Source: Palaemon carinicauda
Taxonomy: Eukaryota > Arthropoda > Malacostraca > Decapoda > Palaemonidae
Direction of reading: 5' to 3'
DNA: 64,000 nt
NCBI RefSeq assembly: GCF_036898095.1
Contig: NC_090731.1
Location: forward strand, 143,655,716-143,719,715
In this document: piece by piece, positions 33,148 through 44,167 of the stretch
Layout of the letters: each line of letters starts with the position of its first letter
Position numbering within the stretch: the stretch's first letter is position 1
Translations under genes and position numbers: made by a program
Notes under the pieces: generated by a model
What the model was told of the DNA's origin: nothing
The model's input: the letters and a program-made list of their open reading frames with translations, nothing else
The model's database searches: none

Positions 33148-35357
33148 ATGTGATGGTCTCACAATAGGCTGCCCATGAAGCACCTGGTAGGTTGGAAAAA
33201 CTTGGGCTACAGCACTGACTGTTTGGTAACAAGTTGCCAGACTTGTCAGGCCTGCCGGGCAGGCCGGCACATGCCGGCCTATTCTGGGCTATTGAAGGCA
33301 ATTATTGTCTTCATAACATTAAGCGAGAGCCAGCGGCGGCAGTGGCTCTACCGGCCGGCAACGGTTCTGCCGGCCGGCAGCCGAGGATCCTTCCATCAAG
33401 GGGAACCAAGGCAGTCGGCGGCAGAGGACCAGGAATGGGTGGCTGGCTGCCGGCCGGCAGTCGGTTCCCGAATGTCCAATGTCTTTGGCCCACTATGAAA
33501 GTACGAGAGAAAGAAAGGATGGAGGAAGGCAAGGGTTCAGCCTTGCCGACCTGCATCCAGAATGAGGGTTCAAGTGGAAGAGGGAATTAAATTCAGGCTT
33601 CCACCCAATCATATCCCAGTCATAAGGGCTATGGAAGGCAGTCCAAGGGAGGACCGATGAACACTATAAAGAGTATGAGGATACTCTCCGGCAGCCGGCG
33701 TCAGACGGGGAACCTCAGGCCAGTCCTACAAGAACCCTAGGGTCAATGTAGAACGACGGCCAGTAGGGTGTTGGATCATTCAACACGAAAGGGATAGCAG
33801 GGAGGGGGTAGGTGTCCTATAGGTAAGGTAATGTCCGAAGTCACTACCTAACCTAAAGGATTCTGATCTCAAAGTAACCTCAGGTAGGGGAAGTCATTTC
33901 CCCAGGTTGGGTTAGTTAAGGGAGAGGATGTCCGTAGGACACCAACTCGCAAGAGAGCAGAATCTCGTACCAGAGACCCTAGGCAATGAAGAAATCCTTT
34001 CTTCGGTCTAGGGTCTACCAGCACAGGACTATCTGCTAGGCCAGGGAAGGGGGAATTGTCGTACAAAACTCCCAAGTATGACCTAGGGAGGTCTAGCCTC
34101 CTGAAAGAGCAGCTGAACCTGACCTGGGAAATCATTTCACCAAGACAGGGAGATGCCTAACACAGACTGATACTGTACTCTGATGTCCCGTCCTAAACTC
34201 AAAACCGACTCAGTGGTTAGGAGAAAGAAAACGGAACGTCTCAGTAAAACTTTGCCAGAACTCGGTTCACTGCAAAGAAAACTGAGAATAGCCTAGGCTA
34301 ATCAGAGGGGAGGGAATTGCTCTTAAATCTCTTAGGGGATTGGTATCGACTTAAAAGGTATAAGAGGTGTCAATCTCCCCTTAAAAGGCAATACAAGAGC
34401 AATGAGGACATGTATGAAAGTATACTAAAGCACCTAGGCTAGTAGCCTAGGAGCATTGAGAATCGATCACCGAAACTCTCTGTATACTATCTTGGAAGAG
34501 GAAAGCATAATTAAGTAATATCATAAAAGTGTAAAATATTGCCTGTGCTTCAATAAAACTTTACCAGGAAGGTTATATTATGCATGAAGTGAAGGTGCCT
34601 AGGCTAGGAAGCCTAGCACTCGTGAGGCTCAATCATTATAGACAAATTCACGACAACAAAGACATAATATAAGAATCCCTAGCTAAATATCTAAATAGCT
34701 TTATTAAAGCATATAAATGCCGGGAAAGGGTCATTCTGGCTAACTAAATGAACAGAAGAACGACCGCGTCACTGACGCCATCCGGCTGGCAACAGCTCTT
34801 GTTACGTTAATTACGATCTCAATCGAAAAGCAAAACTGGCAAGAGCTTACATTTACACAAGATAAAGATATTACTTAACTTTCCAGAAGCTGATGAGGCT
34901 GGGGAAGACATCATAGCGTCCAAAATACTAAAATATAGCACGAGAGAACTGGGAAAACACCGGTCTAGCGAAGCTACAAGAGAAAGAATGACGGTGGCGG
35001 TCAGGCGCACTATTTGCAGAGCAGTAGTGACTCGTCGAGAGCGATGTCTCTGGAACGACTCGCCTTATTCTTGCCTCTCTTTCCCCTCGTAGTGAAAGCT
35101 CTATTCGGGGTGTAGATAGCCACGAGACGTGTCAAGAATACGCCCTCTGATATTACGCAATATACCTTCGTAAAATTTTAAGGGATATTCGCTCCAGGAG
35201 TTAGAATTCTTGATACCTTTGGTAAATTCTCTGGGATATATCACTGTAGTCAAATATACCTAGGAAGCTATCTATGAAGGAACTTCCATCAGGACGACAT
35301 GGCTACCTCACCCAAAAATAGATTTTTTGCTACGCTCAAAATCCGTTATCTCCGAAC
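33148..35357. mobile_element. 2.2 kb foreign segment splitting the B1 ICR
   Basis: It lies exactly between the two ICR halves that are adjacent in A1, A2, A3 and (decayed) in B2, so it is best read as an insertion. No RT, transposase or clear terminal repeat was found. It holds several copies of the GC palindrome GCCGGCCGGC (33250-33470). Its right end includes CATCAGGACGACATGGCTAC and GCTACGCTCAAAATCCGTT, which I associate with repeats in crustacean sequence (memory only). A short minus frame at 34819-35010 has no recognised family. Confidence 0.55.
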
Positions 35358-35403
35358 TTATTTGTTCCGTAACCGAAATACAAACCACGCTATTTACATA
35401 GGG
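35358..35403. repeat. ICR half of B1 complementary to its 5' end
   Basis: Reverse complement of 43275-43320, with the shared word TTATTTGTTCCGTAACCGAA and continuing through CACGCTATTTACATAGGG. Confidence 0.9.
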
Positions 35404-35883
35404 TGACTTACCCTTAGGCAGGGTGGAAAGTCCCCAGCCTTACTGGCTTTTGGCTTACCCGGGGACTCAGAATCCGAGTGAGCAGCACTTTGAGAAAAAG
35501 AGTCCCTGCGCCTCGCAAGTTTCTTGCTACGCAAGAAACGTGCGGCCTACATAAGTTGTGTGTGGAGAAATGAACTGTGACTCATCCTAGGAAGTTGACC
35601 TGAAGTACTTTACATGGAATTCTAGGTTAGGACGTCCCCATACCACCTCGTCAGGGTATGGGGGACGCGACAGTATTATCCTTAATACTAGGAACACAAG
35701 GAAGCGTGGTTTACCTGCAGAGGTTTGAGGTCAGCTATGCAGAGATCCAGGATGCTGCATTCCCCAAGAGAGGGGAGGATGAAGAAAGAAGTAAGGGCCA
35801 GACGTACTCTTTCATTCACGCAGACTAAAACCAAGTAACAGTGACCTCAACCTTCTGCTACTTGTCCATTAAGGAGCCTGAGG

Positions 35884-37000
35884 TTAGACCAGCTGTTGTG
35901 CAGCCACCACAGGGCCGATAGAAAAAGTATCGAGGCTCCTGTGGGTCACGTCCTGCAGGTAGTGGGCTGTGAAGGTCGTTTGACGCTTCCAGACCCTAGC
36001 TTGTAGCACCTGCGTCACAGAAAAGTTTCTCTTGAAACTGTTCCCTAGGGCGACGTGACGGAGGAGGATCTGGATTCAAGGCATGATGAATGGTCTGTCG
36101 AATCCAGGCTGAGATGGTATTCTTGGTGACCCTCCTCTTCGTCCTTCCCGTGCTCACAAACAGAGCTTGCACGCGGGGACGGACTGCAGCTGTTCTCTTC
36201 AGATAACGTCTCAGACTTCTTACTGGGCAGAGTAGCAGATGATCTGGGTCATCTGTTACAGAACAGAGATTCATAACCCTGAAGGAGTCGAACCGTGGGT
36301 CCGGCACTCCAGGGTTCTGAGTCTTTGCAACAAACGTTACCTCCCCCCATCCCCTTGAATGGGCGGTGTCGTATGAGAGACCATGAAGTTCACTGACCCG
36401 CTTGGCCGAAGCCAGAGCGAGCAGGAATACCGTCTTCCAAGTCAGGTGTTGGTCAGAGGCCTGGCGTAATGGTTCGAACAGGGGTCTCTTCAGAGCCCTA
36501 AGGACCCGAACCTCGTTCCAAGGAGGAGGTCTCACTTCCGACTGAGGACAGGTAAGCTCGTAGCTTTGTATGAGTAAGTTAAGTTCCAGCGAGGAGGAAA
36601 TGTCTATTCCTTTCAGTCTGAAGGCAAGGCTTAAGGCTGAGCGATAGCCTTTCACCGCCGAGACTAAAAGGCGCATTTCCTCCTGCAAATAAACGAGGAA
36701 CACCGCTATTGCTGGAATAGAGGCATTGAGGGGAGAGATACCCCTCCCACGACACCAACCACAGAAGACTCTCCACTTCGCCTGGTAGACCCCTGCGGAT
36801 GACTTTCGCAGGTGTCGAGACATCCTTTCTGCAACTTGTTGCAAAAAGCCTCTCTCAGTGAGGAGACGCTGGATAGTCTCCAGGTGTGAAGCCGAAGCGA
36901 TGCTACGGCTTTGTGGAAGATGTTGCAATGTGGTTGTCTGAGTAGCTCGTGTCGTGGGGGAAGCTCTCTCGGGGGTTCCGTCAGGAGCTGCAGAAGGTCC
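35884..37000 (-). pseudogene. B1 tyrosine recombinase, frameshifted
   Basis: N-terminal region (SRHLRKSSAGVYQAKWRVF) and first catalytic Arg block (LASAKRVSELHG) are in one frame to about 36060. The remainder (HVALGNSFKRNF, then VWKRQTTFTAHYLQDV with the Trp and nucleophile Tyr) continues in another frame to a stop at 35884-35886. The His-x-x-Arg block appears lost or altered at the frameshift, so this copy is unlikely to be active. The recombinase-phase frame is open upstream to 37873, across RNase H in another phase, as in A1 and A3. Confidence 0.8.
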
Positions 37001-37695
37001 GGGAACCACTCTGCATGATGCCATAGCGGAGCTATTAAGGTCATCGACAGGGTGACTGATAGTCTGGTCTTGTTGAGCACCCTTCTCATCAGACAGAATG
37101 GTGGGAAGGCGTAGACGTCGATGTTGTCCCACCGTTGTTGGAAGGCATCTTGCCAGAGTGCCTTGGGGTCCGGGACTGGGGAGCAGTACAGCGGCAGCTT
37201 GAAATTCAAGGCTGTCGCGAACAGGTCCACTGTCGGGGAACCCCACAAAGTCAGGACTTTGTTGGCTACTTGGGGATTCAAAGACCACTCGGTACTCACT
37301 ATCTGCGAAGCTCTGCTCAGACTGTCGGCGAACACATTCCTTTTGCCAGGAATGAAGCGAGCTGATAGACGTATCGAGTGGACTTCGGTCCATCTCAGTA
37401 TCTCTACTGCAAGATGGGATAGCTGTCGTCAAAAGGTACCTCCTTGCTTGTTGATATAAGCCACTACTGTGGTGTTGTCGCTCATCACCACCACAGAGTG
37501 GCTCGCCAGGGTCTGTTGGAACTGTTGAAGGGTCAGAAATACGGCCTTCATCTCTAGCAGGTTGATGTGGAGGTACTTTTCTGATTCTGACCACAGGCCT
37601 GAGGCCCTCTGGTTCAGAACGTGGGCCCCCCACCCTTCTTTTGACGAGTCCGAAAACAGCATCAAATCCGGGGGGGGGGGGGGGGGGGGGGACAA
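36706..37695 (-). pseudogene. B1 RNase H / methyltransferase-like region
   Basis: RNase H has DLMLFSDSSKEGWGA, LEMKAVFL, MSDNTTVVAYI and FADSLSRAS. The adenine-methyltransferase-like block follows (PTVDLFATALNFKLPLYCSP and later DVYAFPPF). An in-frame TGA at 37429-37431 separates RNase H from the rest. A run of 22 G (37670-37691, poly-C in sense) just before RNase H shifts the frame relative to upstream RT. Confidence 0.8.
37670..37691 (+). repeat. 22-base poly-G (poly-C in sense) tract in B1 pol
   Basis: Homopolymer exactly at the RT-RNase H junction. It encodes Pro repeats in all three sense frames and changes the reading frame. It could be slippage or an assembly or sequencing artefact. 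Confidence 0.9.
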
Positions 37696-38030
37696 GAAGA
37701 TCCACTCCCTTTCGAAGGTTGTCGTCGGTCAGCCACCATCGCAGGTCCGTCCGGTCCGCAGGTCCTATCGAAACCAGAGAGTCCGGGGAATCGATGCCTT
37801 GATCCCACCGGGACTTGAGCCGCCACTGCAGAGATCTCATCCTGAGGCGGCCGTTGGGAACCAGACGGGCCAAGGAGGCTAGGTGACCTAGGAGACGTAA
37901 CTAAGATTGGGCTGAAGGTCTTCTCGACTGAGGAAAGGCTTTGCAACTCTCCTCAGCTTTGCTATCCTGTCGTCTGATGGAAAGGCTTTGTGGAGATTGG
38001 TGTCTAATATCATGCCTAGATATAACAGTA

Positions 38031-38530
38031 CAGTGAACCCTCGCTACTTCGCGGTTCGACCATCGCGGATTCACCACTTCGCGGATTTTTTCATAACCCA
38101 TATATATATACATATTGGTAATAACAAAATCAACATACTGTACTGAATAATCAATATAATCGATGCAAAAACTAACCTATACACAGATGTGTACAGTAAA
38201 TGCGTTTGTTTCTTCATTATGATCAGAGAAACGTAAACAAAACATTGGTTGCCATTTTTTATCGTGCTTTTTGACGTGTTTAGGAAACGCATGATATAAA
38301 ATCGCCTTTAATATTTGTGCCTGTTTTAGTTTAGGGTACTGTAGTACATGCATTAAGTGTTCTGTACATTAAAGGGTAGTTTGTTAACAGTACTACGTAC
38401 AAGGGAAGGTTTTAAAAGTCTGAATATACATGTTAAATAAATAGGTAAATATGGTGTCACTACTTCGCGGATTTTCACCTATCGCGGCCGGGTCTGGAAC
38501 CTATCTACCGCGATAAACGAGGGTTCACTG
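38031..38530. mobile_element. 500-bp pogo/Tigger-type MITE in B1 RT
   Basis: Terminal inverted repeats CAGTGAACCCTCG and CGAGGGTTCACTG with TA on both sides (38029-38030, 38531-38532), and internal subterminal repeats of CTACTTCGCGG type. TA duplication and a CAG-starting end fit the Tc1/mariner-pogo group. It has no transposase. Excising it with one TA rejoins the RT frame between LEKSSLLPTQ and LYLGM on the minus strand. Confidence 0.85.
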
Positions 38531-38532
38531 TA

Positions 38533-40515
38533 GTTGTGTTGGGAGCAGAGAGGACTTCTCGAGATTTACCATGATCCCCAGCTCTTGGCAAATTCCCAGA
38601 AGCCTGTCTCAAGTGTCGAAGAAGGGTCGACTCCGAGTCTGCCAGGATCAGCCAGTCGTCCAGATAACGGAGGAGACGGATGCCGTTCCTGTGCGCCCAC
38701 GAAGATATCAGTGTGAAAACACTGGTGAACACCTGAGGTGCTGTGGAGAGACCGAAACACAGCACCTTGTTGTCTAGGCTGAATCTTAGGTACTTCCTGG
38801 GAGACGGATTGATTGGGATCTGGAAGTACGCGTCCTTCAGATCCAGCGTGCACCTGAAGTCTTGCGGTCTCACTGCAAGTCTGACCGTGTCTGCTGTCTC
38901 CATGCTGAACGAAGTTTGCTTGACAAACTTGTTCAGGACTGAGAGCTTGATGACGGGTCTCCAGCCTCCAGACGCCTTCTTTACAAGAAAGTCGTCTGAA
39001 GAAGCCTGGGGAGCCGTCTACGACCTCCTGGAGAGCATCCTTCTTGAGCATGGTCTCGACTTCTGCCCGAAGGGCTAGACCCTTTGCTGATCCCATGACA
39101 TAGGAGCTCAACGACACTGGATTCGCTGTCAGGAGAGGTTGAGATGATATGAACGGGACGCGATATCCTTGTCCGATCACAGAGACTGTCCAGGACTTTC
39201 CGCCCTTCTTGTCTTTGAGAGGAAAGGGCTGCGGTTTAGACACCTTGGTCTCAGATGCCGGAGCCTGCTTCGGTGTCCTGCGAGGCTGCTGTTGCTGTTG
39301 AGGAGCTGGAGGTTTGTAGGGCCGAGATATAAGGGCCTTCTGGAGGAGCAAATCATGACTCGTCTTCCTCCACCTCTCAGCAGTCCGTTCTATATCCTTG
39401 GGCTCAAACAGGTTTCCTCCAAGGATGGAATGATGTCTGAGCTTGCTGACATCCATAGCGATGACCTTCGGGTGGAACCTCTCAGTCACCGCATCGCGTC
39501 GCTTAAGAATCGAGTTAGCCCACAGGTTAGTCACCTGGTGAGCTAAAAACTCGATGGAGCGGGTGCCCGAGAGGAGGAAGGTCTCCAAGGCCTTCCTATT
39601 GCTCTCCTTGGACAAGTCCTCAGAGTGCAATAGGATGCCCAGAGACCCTAGCCAGACATCCAGCCACGAAGTGGCCTGCATGGCACACTTCGTGACTTTC
39701 TCTTGGCTCAGGATCTCCGACGCTGAGAATGTCACCTGCCGAGCATTGAGTTTCTCTAGAGAGAGACCCCTGGTCAGCACTTCCACGGAGTGGTGGAGGT
39801 TTAGAGCTAAACAAGACTCCTCCATGATCTCGAAGTACCTCCTTTGCTGAACGCAAGGAGGTGGGAGGAGCTTGTTCTCGGCAGAAGAACGGCTGGAGGA
39901 GGCGAGCTCGGAAAGCTGGCCCTCGACCTTGTCCGTGGCACTCTTCACCCCCTGGGACCATGGCAGGGCTGCACTGGCCTTGGAGGGCTTCTGAATACCA
40001 TAAACTTGGTCCAGGACCGTATCCTTGCCTTCGCAAGGGGCGGTCTCGGGGTCCTTAAAACTATTGAGTTGCCTCATTAGATTATGGACCTGCCAGAAGG
40101 CGTGCTCTGACTCGCGCTGTTCTCCTCCTTGTGGACTGGCAGCAAAGTCTCCTGTCCCCATTGGCTCTTCATGGCGGGACACGCGGACGTTCTCCCGGGG
40201 AATGGTTGGCTCTGGACGAAACCTCGAAGATTTCTTGGATATCGTCTTTGAGTCGTTGGGCTCCCTCCTGGGAGGGATACAGGACTCCAGCAAAGAGGTC
40301 TGGAAGGTCCCTCCTACGCGAGACGTTTCTCTTCCCTGAGGTGAGGTTCCTCCCATTGGTGCCGTGGGAGAGTGCCTCACCTCGCTGGATTCTCCCGAGG
40401 ACGAGAAAGGTTCGTCCGCAGGAGAAGGAGAAAACGCCTGCAAAGGGGAAGGGGCCTTCCCGATGGACCTCTTGGGAGCCAGCTTAACTCTGGGAGAAGT
40501 TACCGCGAAATCCAC
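38533..40515 (-). pseudogene. B1 gag C-terminal part and reverse transcriptase
   Basis: Long frame 40515-38566: a Gag-like acidic/Ser-rich protein (ESCLALNLHHSVEVLTRG, AMDVSKLRHHSILGG), a PQQQQQPRR tract, then the RT start (VIGQGYRVPFIS) up to ALQEVVDGSPGFF. A frameshift near 38950 moves RT to frame 38903-38505, with TLDLKDAYFQIPI, CFGLSTAPQVF and catalytic YLDDW. Gag and RT share one frame, suggesting a Gag-Pol fusion here, unlike the overlapping arrangement in A3. RT is cut by the MITE. Confidence 0.75.
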
Positions 40516-40638
40516 TCCTCTCCTCTTCAGCGGGGGCGAGGGAGCCTTTGGTTTTAGTCCCAGATTGGCGACTGACTGATGTAGTGTCAGCGATTCCCGC
40601 TGGAGGGAAGGGGATCGGCTGAGCCTTAGGAGTGGATA

Positions 40639-43035
40639 CTACTGGGCCTGCCTGAAATGAAGAAAGGGAAGAAGAATGTTGCATGGACCTCTCCGATGAA
40701 TCTTCCTCCTCCTGGGTGATCGCGAGGACGATCTGGAGGCACGCGGCCCCGCCAACTCGCAAGGGAATCGCGTTGGGGGTCGCGCGATGGCAAAACCTCT
40801 GGGTCGCGCACGGGCGACCGTTGGCACGCAGGCGCGTGGAGATGAGAGCGCAGGCAACCATTGGCGTGCTGGGTTGCGCGAGGAGATGAGGGCGCGGGCG
40901 CGCTGGCGAGTTGGCGCGCGTGGATGCATAGGTGAGGGTGTGCGCGAGTGCCTGGGTGATCGCTGGCGATCAGGAGAGCGATGGCGCGTAGGCGATCGGT
41001 GGAGCCTAGGCGAGTGTAACCGCTTTGGCGAGCGGTGGAGCCTTGGTGAGTGTAACCGCTTTGGCGAGCGATGACGCGTGGGGTGAGTAGGCGACCGACT
41101 GCGCACAGGCGAGTTAGCGCGTGGGCGAGTCGGTGACCTGCGGCGATCAGACGCGTGGGCGCGTTGGCTAGCGTTCGCGCACAGGCGAAGGATCGCGCGG
41201 GCGCGTAGGAGATCGCTGATGCGTAGGATGGCCTTACCTTATTGCCTTATTTTTTGTTTGGGTTCCCCCAGGTCCCTCAGTGTGAGGCACCTCGTATATC
41301 CACCAGAGAGTTGCGCGGAGAGAAGTGGCCAACTGGGGCGCAGGGCCCGGGGGCGCTGATGTGCTCGAGGGCGAAGGCTCGTGGGCGGGCTCAGGAGTAG
41401 ACCCGTGGGGGCGAGAAAACGCACGGTGGTGCGTAGGCGGCGGTCGACGCGCAGGGGAACGCTGACGAGGCAAAGGGTCAATGTCCTTGTTTGCGCCCAG
41501 ATCCGTAGATCTTGGGCGCGAGGGCAAACGTTGGCGGGCAGGGCGCGCAGTAGTGCACTGACGAGCAGGAGGTTGACGGCGCTCAGGAGACTCTTGACGC
41601 GCAAGGCGCGCAGCAGGGACCGAAGGGCGCGTGCGCGCAGGCAAGCAGGTGAACGCTGGCGAGCGCTGGAGATCAGGAGAGCGCTGGCGAGCGCTGGAGA
41701 TCAGGAGAGCGCTGACGAGCAGGAGAGCGCTGGCAATCAGGGGCGCATTGGCGATCAGGAGAGCGCTGGCGAGAAGAGTCTGACGACTCATCCGCAGGAG
41801 AGCGCTTGCACGCAGGAGGGCGCTGGCAAGCAGGAGCTCTGGCGAGCAGGAGAGCGCTGACGAGGAGAGTCAGGTGACTCTTCAGCAGGAGAGCGCTGGC
41901 GATCAGAAGAGCGGTGGCGCTTGCGCGCTACTGAAGGGCGCACAGGTGAAACCTGGTGCGGAGGGGATTTACTCACATTGTGGGATAAGCCCTTCTGCCC
42001 CGAAGGGACCGGTGCTTGCGTTAACAAGGAAGATCTGGCAGGCGCAGGAGATCGCGAACGATCTGTGGAGAGGTCCAGTGATGTTACTGCCATGGTCTGC
42101 TCCCGACGAGAAGAGTCCTTTGCAGGGGACGACGAAGATGAAAACCCGAAGAAAAGGCGCCTCTTAACTCCCTTGTAAGGAGAAGGAAGGCCTCGGCGGC
42201 GAAGAGGAGGGCGACCCTTACGGCGAAGACGACCTCGAGGCAGGGTATCACCGCCGTTGGTCCTCCGAAGAGGAGTCTCTGTTAGTGCACTCCCCCGAGG
42301 GGGAGGAACACCCGCAGGAGAGACCATTGGACCCAGCTTCCCCCTCGAAGGATGTTCGGAGGGGGAACCTGAGCCTTCAGCAACATCCGCAACAGTAGTA
42401 GCTGGGGTTTGACCCGACCCGTCGGACGCCTCTGCCACAACAACGTCGACAATAGCCAGAGGGTCTACCTCTGGTATTACCGGCGACAGTTGGACAGCTG
42501 CCTCCAACTGGATCAGATCAAACAGGGCTTCCTTGGAGGGCGAGCCCTTAAGCCCCAAGGAAGCCCAAAGCTGGAAAAGATCATTGTTAGATAAAGTCTG
42601 GTCAAAATCAACAAAATCAATAATGTCCTCCCCCGGAGGGAGAGAGGGGGCTGCCACGCTATGGGAGGCAACACCCTCTCCCGAACCCCGAGATTGGGAA
42701 ACAAAAGAAGGACCTACGCTACCACTCGGCGTCCTCTCGCGAGAGACCAAACGAGTGGGAGCTTCGGAGGAGGTTCGGGCAACGGAAGAAGAGTCCTTGG
42801 AGCCTTCCTTCCCCAGGGCAGTCCCTGAGGGAGAACGGTCTCGCTTAGAACTCTTCTTATGCCGCCGGGCAAACCTCTCCCACTGGGAGGTAGGCCACTC
42901 CCTACATTCCATACAAACATTATCACTTTCACACCGTTGACCTCGACACTGCGGGCAAAGGGTGTGAGGGTCTGTATCGACCGCCGACATGAATGTTCCA
43001 CAGGGGCAGTCGGGAAGTCCAAGGCATTTCCGCAT
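40639..43035 (-). pseudogene. B1 gag N-terminal part with zinc motif and RS/RSP repeats
   Basis: Frame 43035-41788 starts MRKCLGLPDCPCG and carries a Cys/His cluster (DPHTLCPQCRG, then C-x5-C-x2-C), similar to the A3 Gag N-terminus. An Arg/Ser-rich region follows (RRHKKSSKRDRSPSG). Further minus frames 41791-41234 and 41106-40639 are dominated by RSP repeats (for example HRSPKRLHSPRLHRSP) from GC-rich minisatellite-like DNA. The repeats probably caused the frame breaks. The RS-like domain suggests nucleic-acid binding; this is inference. Confidence 0.7.
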
Positions 43036-43160
43036 AATGGGAAGAAAAGGTAGAGGCCAACTTCAAACACACAACTGAAAGAAAAAGAAAAACAGATTAA
43101 GGCTGTCAAATATGCGAGGACGAGACACACACGTCTGTACATCGTCCGAGCCAAATAAAA

Positions 43161-43288
43161 GAGGCAGCTCACCGGTGTGTGGGGGGGAGGCTACCCCCGT
43201 GCCAACTAGCGCGGGGGTAGTTTAACCCTCGTTAAAATCTAATGGCTCGTCATTTCCGCTACGCCGAAAGTAAACCCTATGTAAATAG
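43161..43288. repeat. Right (5') inverted terminal repeat of B1
   Basis: Inverted match to 32903-33049. Confidence 0.85.
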
Positions 43289-43487
43289 CGTGGTTTGTAT
43301 TTCGGTTACGGAACAAATAACAATCAAGGAAGCTTGTTTCACCCTACCATTTTAAATGTTCCTGAAATGTCTCAGGCAAATGTCATTAAACTGTGGTAGA
43401 AAATATCCCATGTGAACCTTTTTGAGGTGTGTCTTTTCCATGAAATATGATATTTTGATTATAAAATAAATTTTTTAATATACTTAC

Positions 43488-43636
43488 CCGGTGAATATAT
43501 AATAGCTGACGTCTCGGACGGCTCGACAGAAACACAAAAACTCGCGAGTGATCGCCATGAAGGTTGCGGGTGTGCCCACCAGCGCCGACTATCGGCCAGA
43601 TACCGCATATACATGTAAACAGCCTCAGTTCTTCTC
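43488..43636. repeat. Left (3') inverted terminal repeat of A3
   Basis: Inverted copy of 49825-49973 with one T/C difference in GCGAGTGATCG versus GCGAGCGATCG. Confidence 0.9.
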
Positions 43637-43680
43637 ATTCCGCTGGGTCTCTATCGGGGAGGAAGGGAGGGCCTATAATT

Positions 43681-43775
43681 TATATATTCACCGGGTAAGT
43701 ATATTCAAAAATTTATTTTATAATCAAAATATCATTTTTAAATATTAAACTTAGCCGGTGAATATATAATAGCTG
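43681..43775. repeat. ICR of A3
   Basis: Reverse complement of the outer left end (to about 43736), then reverse complement of the outer right end (AATATTAAACTTAGCCGGTG). Contiguous, as in A1 and A2. Confidence 0.9.
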
Positions 43776-44167
43776 ATTCACACCCATGGTGGTGGGTAGA
43801 GACCAGTATTAATACAATATAGGCGTATATGCTTAGAGTTTTTGACAGTTATATCATAACAAAACCCAAATAAATATAGGTACCTGGTAAGGAAGCTGAC
43901 TCTAACGATTACTCTGCCTTGTTAGTCCGCTTTCCTCACAAAGCCCAGCCATCCTCTTAGGATGCTGAAAGACTCCCAGGAGCTGTTATATCCAGGGCGG
44001 CAACCCATACAACAGGACCTCATCAAAACCCTTAATCTGGGCGCTCTCAAGAAATGATATTTGACCACCCGCCAAATCAAAAAGGATGCGAAAAGCTTCC
44101 TAGCCTTCCGTACAACCCAAAACAAGATTAAAAACATTTCAAGAGAAAGATTAAAAGGATATTGGAA

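Larger units (their letters stand above)
32868..43320 (-). mobile_element. DIRS-like retrotransposon B1 (second family), itself interrupted
   Basis: 10.45 kb on the minus strand. ITRs at 32903-33049 and 43161-43288 share ATTTACATAGGG, ACTTTCGGCGTAGC and CACACACCGGTGAGC; the left copy has about 19 extra bases. The ICR is split: the half complementary to the 3' end is at 33106-33147 and the half complementary to the 5' end is at 35358-35403, with 2.2 kb of unrelated sequence between. Gag with RS-rich repeats, RT, RNase H, methyltransferase-like and recombinase regions are present but frameshifted. A 500-bp MITE interrupts RT. Removing both insertions leaves about 7.7 kb. Confidence 0.85.

Noticed and set aside
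33175..33590. Overlapping 107- and 118-codon plus-strand frames
   Set aside because: GC-palindrome repeats keep several frames open together. Composition is repeat-like and no domain is seen.
41381..41860. 159-codon plus-strand Arg-rich frame
   Set aside because: Antisense of the RSP-repeat Gag of B1.
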